Source of the DNA: Streptomyces mangrovisoli
GTDB taxonomy: Bacteria > Actinomycetota > Actinomycetes > Streptomycetales > Streptomycetaceae
Direction of reading: 5' to 3'
NCBI RefSeq assembly: GCF_000974985.2
Contig: NZ_LAVA02000016.1
Coordinates: 124,001 to 188,000, forward strand
DNA: 64,000 nt
The translations under genes and the position numbers were made by a program. Positions within the stretch are counted from its first letter, which is position 1; every line of letters begins with the position of its first letter. Shown here piece by piece: positions 1 through 8,901 of the stretch. The notes under the pieces are model-generated. The model was not told where the DNA came from and ran no database searches. It saw only the letters and a list, made by a program, of their open reading frames with translations.

Positions 1-702
1 GGGCAGTGGCTGCCGGAACCGCTGCTCGCCGGGGACGCGATGCTCGGCCCGGCCGACACCGCCGAACAGCGCGAGTCGGTGTCCTACGCCGTCCTGGTCC
101 TGCTGGAACGGCTGTCGCCCAAGGAGCGGGCGGTGTACGTCCTGCGGGAGGCGTTCGACTACCCCCACCGGGAGATCGCCGAGATCCTGGACATCACCGA
201 GGCGGCCGGCCAGCAGCTCTACCACCGGGCCAAGAAGCACGTCGCGGAGGGCGGGGCGCGCACCGAGGTGGACGAAGCCGCCGCGCGACGGGTCGTCGAG
301 GAGTTCCTGGAGGCCGCGACCAGCGGGCGCACGGAACCCCTGGTGCGCCTGCTCACCCAGGACGCCGTGGCCATCGGTGACGGCGGCGGCAAGGTCCCGG
401 CCCGTGCCAAGGCGTTCGAGGGCGCGAAGGCGGTCGCCACGTTCCTGCGCGGGCTGTTCAAGCCCAGTCCGGCCAAGCGGGCGTACATCGGCGGCGTTCC
501 CGGGATGTACGCCGCCATCGCCAACGGCGGACCCGCGATCGTCGCGGTCGTGGACGGTCGCGTCGCCGCCATCACCTGCCTGGAGGTCACCCCGGAGGGG
601 ATCACGGCGGTCCGCAGCCAGGTCAACCCGGACAAGCTCGTCCGCGCGACGCGGCAGTGGGCCGCCGCGGAGCACGCGGAAGGGCCGATCTGCACCCTCT
701 GA
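1..702 (+). CDS. sigJ: ECF41-type (SigJ-like) RNA polymerase sigma factor, 5' end missing
   Basis: The reading frame is already open at base 1, so the gene begins upstream of the window. The first visible residues (GQWLPEPLL) belong to sigma region 2 and its linker. A sigma region 4 helix-turn-helix follows (ERAVYVLREAFDYPHREIA, bases 127-183). From about base 270 there is a SnoaL-like C-terminal domain with the DGGGK motif (379-393) and the NPDKL motif (near 624-638). This architecture defines ECF41 factors, whose SnoaL-like domain takes the place of an anti-sigma factor in controlling activity. The next gene is a flavin oxidoreductase, a common partner class for this group. Confidence 0.9.
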   Translation, partial: GQWLPEPLLAGDAMLGPADTAEQRESVSYAVLVLLERLSPKERAVYVLREAFDYPHREIAEILDITEAAGQQLYHRAKKHVAEGGARTEVDEAAARRVVEEFLEAATSGRTEPLVRLLTQDAVAIGDGGGKVPARAKAFEGAKAVATFLRGLFKPSPAKRAYIGGVPGMYAAIANGGPAIVAVVDGRVAAITCLEVTPEGITAVRSQVNPDKLVRATRQWAAAEHAEGPICTL

Positions 703-742
703 CACCTACGCGCGGGATGTGACGCAGGACACATCCGGATCC

Positions 743-770
743 TGTCAGGAATCGTCGGGCTGCCCGGTTC
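743..770 (+). promoter_or_regulatory. possible ECF41-type promoter upstream of the flavoprotein gene
   Basis: TGTCAGG lies at 743-749 and a weak CGGTTC-like element about 15 bases downstream. ECF41 factors are known to use a TGTCAC-like -35 with a CGTC-like -10. The -10 match here is poor, so this is only a candidate for control by the adjacent sigma factor. Confidence 0.25.
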
Positions 771-823
771 AAGAGGCACACCACGCCGGACCACGGCGGA
801 CCGTTCCAGACAGGAGCACGGAC

Positions 824-2020
824 ATGCAGCACCGCATCGTCGTCCTCGGAGCCGGCTACACGGGAGCCGTCGCCGCCGGCCGCCTCGCCAAGCGACTGCA
901 CCGCGCGGACGTCGCCATCACGCTCGTCAACCCCGAGCCGGACTTCGTCGAGCGTGTCCGGATGCACCAGCTCGCCACCGGGCAGGACCTCAAGGCCCGG
1001 CCCTTCGACGAGATGTTCGCGGGCACCGGCGTGGAACTGGTGCTCGCCACGGTCACCGCCGTCGACGCCGACCGCGGGACGGTCTCCGTCACCGGCGCCG
1101 ACGGGCCCGCCGAGCTGCCCTACGACACCCTGGTCTACGCCCTCGGCAGTCGCTGGAACCACGGGGACGTCCCGGGCGTCGCCCAATTTGCCGACGAACT
1201 GGCGAGCAGGCCGGGTGCCCGCCGCCTCCGCGACCGCCTGGCCGCACTGGACGCGGGCGCCCCGGTACTCGTCGTGGGCGGCGGACTGACCGGCGTGGAG
1301 GCCGCGACCGAGATCGCCGAGGCCCGCCCGGACCTCGACGTCCGCCTGGCCGTCCGCGGCGCCCTCGGCGACTGGCTCTCGCCCAAGGGCCGCGCCCACC
1401 TGTGCAAGGTGACCGACGGACTCGGCATCGACGTACAGGAGGAGGCGGCCGTCACCGCCGTCGCGGTGGACGGCGCGACGGCCGCCGACGGCCGCACCCT
1501 CCCCGCCGCGGTCACCGTGTGGACCACGGGTTTCGCCGTCCACCCGATCGCCGGCGCCACCACCCTGAAGACCAGCGAGACCGGTCGGATCCTGGTCGAC
1601 TCCACCATGCGCTCGGTCTCGCATCCCGACGTGTACGCCATCGGCGACGCGGCGTTGGCCGTCGGCCCCCAGGACAAGCCCCTGCGCATGTCCTGCGCGT
1701 CGGGAGTGCCCATGGCCTGGCAGGCCGCCGATGCCATCGCCGCCCGGCTCACCGGCACCAAGGTGCCCCAGGTCTCCATCCGGTACTACCAGCAGTGCGT
1801 CTCCCTGGGCCGCAAGGAGGGCCTGATCCAGTTCGTCACCGCCGACGACCAAGCCGTCGACCGTGTCCTGACGGGCCGTTCGGCCGCCGTGTACAAGGAA
1901 CTGATCTGCAAGGGCGCGGCGTGGGGCGTCGCCAACCCGACGGTGGGCCTGCCGACCCGGCGGCGGCGCGTGGTGCGAGCGGACGCCCCGCGACCCGCCC
2001 GGACGGAGGCGAGGGCCTGA
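824..2020 (+). CDS. NAD(P)/FAD-dependent oxidoreductase (type II NADH dehydrogenase-like)
   Basis: This 398-residue protein opens with a Rossmann FAD-binding motif (VVLGAGYTGAVAAGRLAKRL, residues 5-24). A second GxGxxG nucleotide-binding motif (VLVVGGGLTGVEAATE) sits mid-protein, and the C-terminal flavin contact VYAIGDAA follows, as in the NDH-2/ferredoxin reductase-like family. The ATG at 824 was chosen because AGGAG lies 7-8 bases upstream and the FAD motif starts right after it. It is the partner gene of the ECF41 sigma factor and probably part of that sigma factor's regulon. The electron acceptor is not evident; no membrane helix is visible. Confidence 0.88.
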   Translation: MQHRIVVLGAGYTGAVAAGRLAKRLHRADVAITLVNPEPDFVERVRMHQLATGQDLKARPFDEMFAGTGVELVLATVTAVDADRGTVSVTGADGPAELPYDTLVYALGSRWNHGDVPGVAQFADELASRPGARRLRDRLAALDAGAPVLVVGGGLTGVEAATEIAEARPDLDVRLAVRGALGDWLSPKGRAHLCKVTDGLGIDVQEEAAVTAVAVDGATAADGRTLPAAVTVWTTGFAVHPIAGATTLKTSETGRILVDSTMRSVSHPDVYAIGDAALAVGPQDKPLRMSCASGVPMAWQAADAIAARLTGTKVPQVSIRYYQQCVSLGRKEGLIQFVTADDQAVDRVLTGRSAAVYKELICKGAAWGVANPTVGLPTRRRRVVRADAPRPARTEARA

Positions 2021-2353
2021 CACTGCCCCGTCCACACGCAGGCCGGAGCCCGACCGCGACCCGCCGGCGCCGAGGGCCGTCCCGCCATGGGGGCGGCCGT
2101 CCGGCCGTGCGGGCGCCGGGCCGCGTCCGTGCCCGGTGCGAAGGTCGCGGCGATGTGCCCGGCCGGTGGTCAAGTCCGGACCGCACTGGTGGCGGCCGTA
2201 CGGCTGCCCCCGACACGCCGCGGTGCGGCGCCGGACGCGGCCTCCGCCCCCGAGAGCCCGTCACGAGTCCGGATCGGGTGACGGGTCCGGATCGAGTGAG
2301 CCGTCGGCCGCAGGGGTGGTCGGCGCGCGACCGTCGTAGGCGCGTTCCGGCGG
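2021..2353. other. intergenic region between convergent genes
   Basis: Apart from the hairpin at 2257-2285 and a repeated GTCCGGATCG element around it, nothing gene-like was recognised. Open frames here lack a ribosome-binding site and recognisable protein features. Confidence 0.6.
2257..2285. terminator. hairpin between convergent genes
   Basis: CCCGTCAC (2257-2264) and GTGACGGG (2278-2285) form an 8-bp perfect stem with a 13-base loop. It lies between the flavoprotein gene (plus) and the TetR gene (minus), so it could end transcription from both sides. There is no T-run, which is usual in Streptomyces. Confidence 0.4.
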
Positions 2354-3016
2354 TCAGCCGGTGGGATCGGCGCAGAGCAGGCTGCGCCGGGCCGTCAGGG
2401 CCAGCTGCGCGGTGAAGACCTCGTGGTCCACGGCCGGCATGGCGAAGCCGGCGCCGTGCGAGGTGCGCATCGCGCACGCCGAGAACACGGTGCCGAAGCA
2501 GTGCCATGCGGCCTGGTCCGGGTCCGGATGTGCGAAGCTCGCCCGCTCGCGGAGCAGGAGTGCCGTGAAGGCGTCGCCGAGAGCGCGGACATGTGCGCTG
2601 CCTCGCCGAGCCACCTCCGGGTGGACGCCGGAGAGGAGCATCACCGGCTTGAGGAAGGCGGCGTGGCGGCGGAAGACGGCGGAGAGTTCGGCGACCGCCG
2701 CCGTGATCAGCTCGCTCGGGGCCAGGTCCTGCCATGCGCCCGGATCGGCGAAGACGCGCTGGTCCTCGGCGATGCGCGCGATGCCGTGCTCGTAGACGGC
2801 GAGGAACAGCGCGTCCTTGTTGGTCGTGCGGTCGTAGAGGGCGCGGGGCGCGACCTGGGCCCGGTCGCACAGCGCGGCGATGGTGAACGCCTCGTAGCCG
2901 CCTTCCTCGACCAGGGCGACGCCGGCGTCCAGGATGCGCATCCACGCCTGCCGGGTGCGCTCCTGGCGGGGCTCACGGATGGCGAAGTCGTCGCTGCGCG
3001 CTGCTGAGGTGGCCAT
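2354..3016 (-). CDS. TetR family transcriptional regulator
   Basis: The 220-residue protein has an N-terminal TetR helix-turn-helix (TIAALCDRAQVAPRALYDR, about residues 44-62) and a helical ligand-binding C-terminus that I cannot assign to a ligand. The ATG at 3016 was preferred over 3100 because the extra 28 residues are unstructured and would run close to the promoter. It is divergent from a small monooxygenase gene, and a perfect 12-bp palindrome at 3110-3135 between them is the probable operator. Likely role: repressor of the monooxygenase gene and perhaps the flavin monooxygenase after it. Confidence 0.88.
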   Translation of the reverse strand: MATSAARSDDFAIREPRQERTRQAWMRILDAGVALVEEGGYEAFTIAALCDRAQVAPRALYDRTTNKDALFLAVYEHGIARIAEDQRVFADPGAWQDLAPSELITAAVAELSAVFRRHAAFLKPVMLLSGVHPEVARRGSAHVRALGDAFTALLLRERASFAHPDPDQAAWHCFGTVFSACAMRTSHGAGFAMPAVDHEVFTAQLALTARRSLLCADPTG

Positions 3017-3080
3017 GACCCCATTGTCGGCCCGCGCGGACCGCCCTCCGAATCCGGGGCACGATGTCGGCTCCCGCCTG

Positions 3081-3111
3081 TTGACAGCAGACACCCTCAC
3101 CCGGTTCTAAT
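3081..3111 (+). promoter_or_regulatory. promoter of the small monooxygenase gene
   Basis: A perfect -35 hexamer TTGACA (3081-3086) is followed 19 bases later by TCTAAT (3106-3111), a 5/6 match to TATAAT. Predicted transcription start near 3118 falls inside the palindrome at 3110-3135, a classical arrangement for repression by a bound TetR dimer. Confidence 0.6.
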
Positions 3112-3135
3112 AACCGTAGCGCACGCTACGGTTAT
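3110..3135. promoter_or_regulatory. perfect 12-bp palindrome, probable TetR operator
   Basis: ATAACCGTAGCG (3110-3121) is mirrored exactly by CGCTACGGTTAT (3124-3135) with a 2-base centre. It lies in the divergent intergenic region between the TetR gene and the small monooxygenase gene, overlapping the predicted -10 edge and start site of the latter. Length and symmetry are typical for a TetR dimer. Confidence 0.75.
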
Positions 3136-3148
3136 GTTGGGGGTATCG

Positions 3149-3436
3149 ATGCTGATCGTTCTGACCCGCGCCCGTGCGGTCACGGGATCCCGCGACCGAC
3201 TGGTCACCGCGGCCGTGGAGATGGCGCGGGACACCCGAGGCGCCCCCGGCTGTGTGAGCTACACATTCGCCGCCGACCTGGAGGACCCCGACGTCATCGT
3301 GTGCACCGAGGTCTGGGCCGACCGCGCCGCCCTGGACGCCCACCTGGCACACCCCCGCACCAGCACCTTCCTGACACGCGTCGACGGTCTGACCGAGGCC
3401 GTACCGGAAGCGACGCTGCACACCACCACCGGCTGA
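3149..3436 (+). CDS. antibiotic biosynthesis monooxygenase (ABM) domain protein
   Basis: A 95-residue single-domain protein of the ABM dimeric alpha/beta-barrel family. The core is clear: MLIVLTRARAV strand, the APGCVSYTF segment, a second strand with the EVWADRAALDAHLAH helix and the FLTRVDGLTE end. Such proteins are cofactorless monooxygenases or small stress proteins acting on quinones and polyketides. The ATG at 3149 has a G-rich site (TGGGGG) in front; the ATG at 3134 lies inside the palindrome and is less likely. Divergent from the TetR gene; the flavin monooxygenase 130 bases downstream may be co-transcribed. Confidence 0.82.
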   Translation: MLIVLTRARAVTGSRDRLVTAAVEMARDTRGAPGCVSYTFAADLEDPDVIVCTEVWADRAALDAHLAHPRTSTFLTRVDGLTEAVPEATLHTTTG

Positions 3437-3566
3437 GCCCGCCACCGGCGCACCGCACGCGGCCGGATCCCCGATCCGGCCACCGCCGCGGTGCCCGGCC
3501 GTGCTCTCCCGCGGTCGCCCACCGGCGCCGCGCCACAGCCCCGCAACGAGAGGTCATCGCACCGAC

Positions 3567-4775
3567 ATGAACAACCCGATAGTCATCGCCGGAAGCGGTC
3601 CGGCCGGTATGGCGACCGCCCTGGCCCTGCGCGTCGCAGGCCACGACGTGCACATCTACGAACGCGCGCAGGACAGCACGCCTCAGGGTGGGGGCATCAA
3701 CCTGTGGGCACCTGCCGTCAAGGCCCTGCAGAGCATGGGCGTCGACACCACTGACCTCGCTTCCCCGTGCCCCGTCACGTTCCGCAACTCCGAGGATCGC
3801 CTCCGGGTCGACGTCAGGTTCGACCCCGCGCAGATCGCCGAGTTCGGCGGCTACATCTGGGGCGTGCTGCGCCCCGACCTGTACAAGCTCATGCGAGACA
3901 CGCTGCCCGCGGACCAGGTGACCGCAGGCAAGGCCGTCGAGTCCTTCGCAGACCGCGGCGACCACGTCGAGGTGACACTCGGCGACGGCACCACGGTGCA
4001 GACCCCGCTCCTCGTCGGGGCCGACGGGATCCATTCGCGCATACGGCGCCAGCTCGTGCCCGGCACCGAGGTGCGCGCGCACCGGCTGGTCGTCTTCATG
4101 GGCTACACCTTCGACATCCCCGATGGACTCGACCCCGCGCAGTTCGTCATCCGCCACTCCGCGACCGTCCAGGGAAGCTGGGCCGGAATCCGTGGCGGGG
4201 GCCGCCAAGGCATCGGGTGGTACTTCGTGCAGGCGTGGGACCCCGACGCCGCCGTCCCCGACGGGGTCGCGCTGAAGGAACACTGTCTCGCGCTGGCCCG
4301 GGAGTTCCCGGACGACCTGCGGCGCATCATCGAGGCCAGCACGCCGGAGATGACCGTGTGGCCGGTGCGTGACCTCGGGACGCCCCCGCAACGGTGGTCC
4401 GAGGGCCGGGTGGTCCTGGCCGGTGACGCGGCCCACGCGACGAGCCCGTACGCCGCCTACGGCGCCGGCATGTCGATCGTCGACGGATACTTCCTCGGAC
4501 AGTCCCTCGCCGGGGTCGACCTGGCCGATCTGGGCGCCGTACGCGCCGCGGTGTCGAAGTACGAGACCCACCGGGTCGAACACACCACGTTCCAGGTGAA
4601 GCAGGCCTACGCGCTCGGCAAGCTCTTCCACCACGCGCCTCCCGGTGCCCGCCAGCTCCGCGACCTGATACTCGATCACACGCCGCTGCTGCAGAAGCAG
4701 GTGGGCGAACGCAGCCCCGGCCAGATCGCCGACCAGCTCGCCGAGATGGGGAGGGGCATTCTGCAACCCGCCTGA
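3567..4775 (+). CDS. FAD-dependent aromatic monooxygenase
   Basis: This 402-residue group A flavin monooxygenase has the N-terminal GxGxxG motif (IAGSGPAGMATALALRVAG), a DG fingerprint (VGADGIHSRIRRQL) and the GDAAHATSP flavin/ribityl motif near residue 290. The family uses NAD(P)H and oxygen to hydroxylate aromatic or polyketide substrates; the substrate is not visible. It follows the small ABM monooxygenase in the same direction, so both may be controlled by the TetR regulator. A GAGAGG ribosome-binding sequence sits rather far (about 13 bases) from the ATG. Confidence 0.87.
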   Translation: MNNPIVIAGSGPAGMATALALRVAGHDVHIYERAQDSTPQGGGINLWAPAVKALQSMGVDTTDLASPCPVTFRNSEDRLRVDVRFDPAQIAEFGGYIWGVLRPDLYKLMRDTLPADQVTAGKAVESFADRGDHVEVTLGDGTTVQTPLLVGADGIHSRIRRQLVPGTEVRAHRLVVFMGYTFDIPDGLDPAQFVIRHSATVQGSWAGIRGGGRQGIGWYFVQAWDPDAAVPDGVALKEHCLALAREFPDDLRRIIEASTPEMTVWPVRDLGTPPQRWSEGRVVLAGDAAHATSPYAAYGAGMSIVDGYFLGQSLAGVDLADLGAVRAAVSKYETHRVEHTTFQVKQAYALGKLFHHAPPGARQLRDLILDHTPLLQKQVGERSPGQIADQLAEMGRGILQPA

Positions 4776-4868
4776 CCGGCCTGACCTGCTGTCCAGATCC
4801 ATCGCCGGATCCGCCGTATGCCTCGTCCTGCCGTCGTCCGCGGCGGCGGACAGGTGGAAGGGTCGGCC

Positions 4869-5354
4869 TCAAGCGTGGGCGTAGATCGTGACGGCGATCC
4901 CGCGGGCACTCAGGGTCTTGATGATGATCGGTTCGATGCGTTGCCACGTCCCGCCGGCCAGACCGCAGCCGATCCGGGGCATGTGAACAGAGGCGTTGTC
5001 GAGGAGGGCGCGTTCCGCGACGGTCCGCAGGCAGTGTCCGACGGCGTCGTATCGGATGGGTGGACCGCCGCTGCCGACCTTCGTCCCGCGCTGCGCGACC
5101 ATGTTCGCGACCAGGATGTCGGATCGGACGCGAACCATCTGCACTGCTCCGAGGGCGAAGTCGTTGCCTGCGCGCTCACGGTGCCAGCGGCGGTACTCGC
5201 GTTCCGGTTCGGGCCAGTGCCGTGAGACGGCCAGAACGAAACCCTTGCCCCATCCGCCGAGGTCGTTGCAGACATGGGCGATGATCTTCGGGCCCTTTGC
5301 CTGAGGGTTGGTCGCGTCGCCCGCGATGATCTTGAGGGGTTTCACGGAAGCCAT
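4869..5354 (-). CDS. macro domain protein (ADP-ribose binding/hydrolysis)
   Basis: A 161-residue stand-alone macro domain. Visible features are the start strand with GDATNP, the IAHVCNDLGGWGKGFVLAVS segment, which forms the ADP-ribose binding site, VANMVAQRG, and the closing HMPRIGCGLAGGTWQ loop. Family members bind ADP-ribose or hydrolyse ADP-ribose-1''-phosphate, and related domains reverse nucleic acid or protein ADP-ribosylation. The ATG at 5354 places the first beta-strand directly after the start; the longer version from 5441 adds only a basic, low-complexity tail. It lies 190 bases downstream of the Mrr-like nuclease on the same strand; no ADP-ribosyltransferase toxin is visible nearby. 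Confidence 0.88.
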   Translation of the reverse strand: MASVKPLKIIAGDATNPQAKGPKIIAHVCNDLGGWGKGFVLAVSRHWPEPEREYRRWHRERAGNDFALGAVQMVRVRSDILVANMVAQRGTKVGSGGPPIRYDAVGHCLRTVAERALLDNASVHMPRIGCGLAGGTWQRIEPIIIKTLSARGIAVTIYAHA

Positions 5355-5544
5355 GGTCGCCGGGTCCGGGACGAGAGGCCAACGCTTTTCCCTTCGTGTC
5401 GACCGCTTCCGAGCTGTTCGGCGTTGCCTGGCGAAGGCCACGGCGCCTGCCGGTGGCGTCGTCGCTGCGGATGTCGTGGAGGGCCGGTCTTGTGAAGGAG
5501 GGGAACCCGGCAGCTGCGCCGGATTCCCCTCGACGGAGCGGTGA

Positions 5545-6249
5545 TCAGCTCGACGGGGCCGCGCGACGCGGGGGCGGAACGGCCTTGAGCAGCTCCCACA
5601 ACGGGCGGGAGCTGGAGGCCCACACCCCCAGCATCTCCCGGTCCACCACGTGCAGGCGCTGTTGCCGGGCGAACGTCACGGCGCCCGCGGTGACCCGGCC
5701 GTTCGTCACGATCACCGCCACGTCCGCCCCGTGCACCTGCCGGGCCGTCCCGTTGAGGACCTGGAGCTCGGGGGTGCCCACCGCCGAGCCCCGCGCCCCG
5801 TTGCGACGGTGCTTGCACTGGATCACCCAGCGCCGTCCGAACGGGTCCGTGGCCTTCACGTCGGCCCCCATGTCCCCGGCGCCGCCGACCCGCACCGCAT
5901 TGCGGCAGCCGTCACGGTGCATCAGGTCCCGTATCGCGTCCTCGAACCGCGAGTGATGCAGCGCGTCCAACTGCCCCAGCCCGAACCGCAGACCGTGTGC
6001 CCGCACCGCCTCCCACCGTGCTCGCTGCAGCCGCTGGTGGATCCAGCCGGCGCCCGCCAGCGCAGCCGCCGCCAGGACGACGACGAGCACCCACCAGTGC
6101 GCCGTCAGCCAGTTGACCACCGCGATCACCAGAGCGATGGCCACCGCCCCGACCGCGACCAGGGCGAACAGCTCCATGTCCTGCTGCTGTCGGCGCCGGG
6201 CCGGCCGCCGGGTGGTGCGCCGCCGCCCGGGCGGCCGCCGCCCGGTCAC
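5545..6249 (-). CDS. membrane-anchored Mrr-like restriction endonuclease domain protein
   Basis: The 234-residue protein has a basic N-terminus, two hydrophobic helices (about residues 26-65) and then an Mrr_cat-type PD-(D/E)xK nuclease domain. Catalytic candidates are D in MGADVKA and the QxK of WVIQCKHRR, followed by VTNGRVTAGAV, also typical of the family. Membrane-tethered Mrr domains are common in actinomycetes and are presumed to cut foreign or modified DNA; no methyltransferase is adjacent. The GTG at 6249 was chosen for its upstream AGGGG; a further 112 upstream codons are open but show no conservation-like character. Confidence 0.8.
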   Translation of the reverse strand: MTGRRPPGRRRTTRRPARRRQQQDMELFALVAVGAVAIALVIAVVNWLTAHWWVLVVVLAAAALAGAGWIHQRLQRARWEAVRAHGLRFGLGQLDALHHSRFEDAIRDLMHRDGCRNAVRVGGAGDMGADVKATDPFGRRWVIQCKHRRNGARGSAVGTPELQVLNGTARQVHGADVAVIVTNGRVTAGAVTFARQQRLHVVDREMLGVWASSSRPLWELLKAVPPPRRAAPSS

Positions 6250-6661
6250 CGCTGCCCCTTCAGAGAGGGGAACCGGATCGGGTACGACACCGTCGGCTGC
6301 GGCCTCACCCACACCGCCGGAGTGTCGTCGACGCGAACCGGTGTCCGGTCGGCGTGTACGTGGTCCCGTACCCAAGGCATGAAAGCCTCCCCCTCGAAGC
6401 CAGATCCCCGCGCAACCGCCCATGCTGGCAGCCGCCACTGACAACGGGCCGCGAACGGCCCCTGAAATAAGGAGACTTGAACACAGGCCCCGGGTGTGGA
6501 TCAGGACAGGCAAGGCTCCGCCCCACACCCCGGCCCTGTCTCGGAGGGGGCGGGACAGGCGTGCGATCTTGCGGGGCGTGGGCAACAGGCGGGGACGGAT
6601 CGGCCGGTACCTCGACCGGGCCGCGCCCGGCCGCAGGCGGACGTTGTCGCAGCTCGCCCGG
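6250..6661. other. intergenic region, no gene recognised
   Basis: About 410 bases between the Mrr-like gene start and the CoA-transferase operon end. It must hold the promoter of the nuclease gene, but no convincing -10/-35 pair, hairpin or conserved small protein was found. Confidence 0.5.
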
Positions 6662-7312
6662 TCAGCAGGCGGACGTGGTGTGGTCCATCCGGATACGGGC
6701 CTGCGTGGCGGCTGTGAGCTCCTCGACCGTCACGCCGGGCGCCGTCTCGACGAGAGCGAGGCCGGTGGGGGTGACGTCGAGGACGGCCAGGTCGGTGATG
6801 ATCCGGTGCACGCAGGCTGCGCCGGTCAGCGGGAGGGTGCACTCGTCGAGGATCTTGGGGCTGCCGTCCTTGGCCGTGTGGTCCATGAGGACGATGACGC
6901 GGCCGGCGCCGTGCACCAGGTCCATGGCGCCACCCATGCCCTTGACCGTCTTCCCGGGGATCATCCAGTTGGCGAGATCACCGCGGGCCGAGACCTGCAT
7001 GGCGCCGAGGATGGCGGTGTCGATGTGACCGCCGCGGATCATCCCGAAGGAGAGCGCCGAGTCGAAGAAGGAAGCGCCGGGCAGGACGGTCACGGTCTCC
7101 TTGCCCGCGTTGATCAGGTCGGGGTCGACCTGGTCCTCGGTGGGGTAGGGGCCAGTGCCGAGGATGCCGTTCTCGGAGTGCAGTACGACCTGGACGTCCG
7201 GCGGCAGATGCTCGGGTATCAGGGTGGGCAGGCCGATGCCGAGGTTGACGTAGGAGCCGTCGGTGAGTTCGGCGGCGGCGCGGGCGGCCATCTGGCCACG
7301 GGTCCAGGCCAT
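6662..7312 (-). CDS. scoB: 3-oxoacid CoA-transferase subunit B
   Basis: A 216-residue beta subunit of a succinyl-CoA:3-oxoacid CoA-transferase. The active-site glutamate region [13 protein letters not shown] and the family motif [14 protein letters not shown] are both present. With subunit A it moves CoA from succinyl-CoA to acetoacetate or 3-oxoadipate. Its start overlaps the subunit A stop by one base (TGATG), so the two are translationally coupled. It is the last gene of the catabolic operon and probably activates the ring-cleavage end product for thiolysis. Whether that is acetoacetate (ScoAB) or 3-oxoadipate (PcaIJ) cannot be told from sequence alone. Confidence 0.9.
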   Translation of the reverse strand: MAWTRGQMAARAAAELTDGSYVNLGIGLPTLIPEHLPPDVQVVLHSENGILGTGPYPTEDQVDPDLINAGKETVTVLPGASFFDSALSFGMIRGGHIDTAILGAMQVSARGDLANWMIPGKTVKGMGGAMDLVHGAGRVIVLMDHTAKDGSPKILDECTLPLTGAACVHRIITDLAVLDVTPTGLALVETAPGVTVEELTAATQARIRMDHTTSAC

Positions 7313-8067
7313 CAGAGTCGTACCGTCCTCTTCTCGATGTGCTTGTCGGCGGCTTCCCCAGGAGTGAGCGCGACGACGCGCTGCACGTAGATGCCGGGCA
7401 GGTGGACGGCGTCCGGGGCCAGTTCGCCGGGTTCGAGGAGTTCCTCGACCTCGGCGATCGTGACCCGGCCGGCCATGGCCGCGAGCGGGTTGAAGTTGGC
7501 CGCGGCGTGCCGGAAGACGAGGTTGCCGTGCGTGTCGCCGCGCCAGGCCCGTACGAGGGCGAAGTCGGTGACGATGCTCTCCTCCAGGACGTAGGAGGTG
7601 CCGGAGAAGTCGCGGGTTTCCTTGCGAGGAGAGGTCACCATCGGCGTGCCGTCCGGTGCGTAGCGCCAGGGCAGGCCGCCGTCGGCGATCTGAGTGCCGA
7701 TGCCGGCCGGCGTGTAGAAGGCGGGGATTCCCGCGCCGCCCGCGCGCAGGCGTTCGGCGAGGGTGCCCTGCGGGACGAGTTCGACCTCCAGTTCGCCGGA
7801 CAGGTACTGGCGGGCGAACTCCTTGTTCTCGCCCACGTAGCTGCCGGTGACGCGGGCGATCCGGCCTGCTGCCAGCAGGACGCCCAGTCCCCGGTCGTCC
7901 ACACCGCAGTTGTTCGACACGACCTTCAACTCGCCGGTGCCCTGGGCGTGCAGGGCGCGGATCAGCACCTCGGGCACGCCGCTGAGGCCGAAGCCGCCGA
8001 CGGCGAGTGATGCTCCGTGCGGGATGTCGGCCACGGCTTCCGCCGCGCTCGCGCGGACCTTGTTCAT
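7312..8067 (-). CDS. scoA: 3-oxoacid CoA-transferase subunit A
   Basis: A 251-residue alpha subunit with the typical [19 protein letters not shown] glycine-rich segment near the N-terminus, [14 protein letters not shown], and the [14 protein letters not shown] segment. The ATG at 8067 has an AGGAC ribosome-binding site upstream. It lies 81 bases after the SDR gene, a gap without a terminator, so it probably belongs to the same operon. Works as a heteromer with the overlapping subunit B gene. Confidence 0.9.
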   Translation of the reverse strand: MNKVRASAAEAVADIPHGASLAVGGFGLSGVPEVLIRALHAQGTGELKVVSNNCGVDDRGLGVLLAAGRIARVTGSYVGENKEFARQYLSGELEVELVPQGTLAERLRAGGAGIPAFYTPAGIGTQIADGGLPWRYAPDGTPMVTSPRKETRDFSGTSYVLEESIVTDFALVRAWRGDTHGNLVFRHAAANFNPLAAMAGRVTIAEVEELLEPGELAPDAVHLPGIYVQRVVALTPGEAADKHIEKRTVRL

Positions 8068-8148
8068 TCGGGGGAGTCCTAATCAGTTCTGGGTGTCGGC
8101 CGGTGCGGGTGCGGGTCGGGGGGGCGGGTGCCGTGGGGCCGACGTGCC

Positions 8149-8901
8149 TCACGGCGCCTCCTCGCGCAGAGCGTCGGAGACGGACTTGACGCCCCCGTGG
8201 GCTGTCAGGCCGCCGTCGACGGGGATGTCGGTCCCGGTGAGGAACGACGAGTCGCCGGACAGGAGGAAGACGATCAGCGGGGTGATGTCGTCGACGGTGC
8301 CGGTGCGGCCCAGCGGTGTCTCGCGGATGTTCGCCGTACGGAAGGCGGGCGGTGCGGAGGCGGTCATCTCCGTCTCGATGAACCCGGGGTGGACGGTGTT
8401 GACGCGGATGCCGCGCGGGCCGAGTTCGAGCGCCGCCGCCTTCGACAGGCCGCGCAGGCCCCACTTGCTGGCGGTGTAGGCGACGGGGTAGTGCGCGGTG
8501 AGGGCGGCGGAGGAGCCGACGTTGACGATGGAGCCGCCGGGCGGCATCAGCGGGGCGAGGTGCTGGATGCCGAGCAGGGCTCCGGTGACGTTGACGGCGT
8601 GCACGCGTGCCATGTCCTGCGGGCGGATCTCGCCGAGCCGGGCCCGCCAGGTGATGCCCGCGTTGTTCACGAGGCCGTGCACCTGGCCGTACGACGTGCG
8701 CAGTTCGGCGGCCAGGGCGGCCCATTCCTCGTCGCTCGTGACGTCGAGACGTCGGCAGCCGGCGCCGGGTTCGACGTCGGTGGCGATGACACGGGCACCC
8801 TCGCGGGTGAGGGCCTCGGCCTCGGCGGCGCCTTGGCCGCGGGCCGCGCCCGTGATGACGACGACCTTGCCCAGCAGCTTCTCGGGCTGCAGATCGTTCA
8901 C
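8149..8901 (-). CDS. short-chain dehydrogenase/reductase
   Basis: A 250-residue classical SDR. It shows the nucleotide-binding [14 protein letters not shown] motif (TGxxxGxG), NNAG, the catalytic YTASK, and the C-terminal [15 protein letters not shown]. The GTG start at 8901 overlaps the stop of the upstream FAH-family gene (GTGA), indicating coupling. Likely oxidises or reduces a hydroxy or keto intermediate in the catabolic pathway encoded by the operon; substrate unknown. Confidence 0.88.
   Translation of the reverse strand: MNDLQPEKLLGKVVVITGAARGQGAAEAEALTREGARVIATDVEPGAGCRRLDVTSDEEWAALAAELRTSYGQVHGLVNNAGITWRARLGEIRPQDMARVHAVNVTGALLGIQHLAPLMPPGGSIVNVGSSAALTAHYPVAYTASKWGLRGLSKAAALELGPRGIRVNTVHPGFIETEMTASAPPAFRTANIRETPLGRTGTVDDITPLIVFLLSGDSSFLTGTDIPVDGGLTAHGGVKSVSDALREEAP

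Noticed and set aside
5355..5441. 29-codon extension of the macro-domain protein
   Set aside because: Basic low-complexity sequence; the first conserved strand begins just after the ATG at 5354.
6250..6585. 112-codon N-terminal extension of the Mrr-like protein
   Set aside because: No domain features, and a GTG with good ribosome-binding site lies at 6249 directly before the membrane helices.
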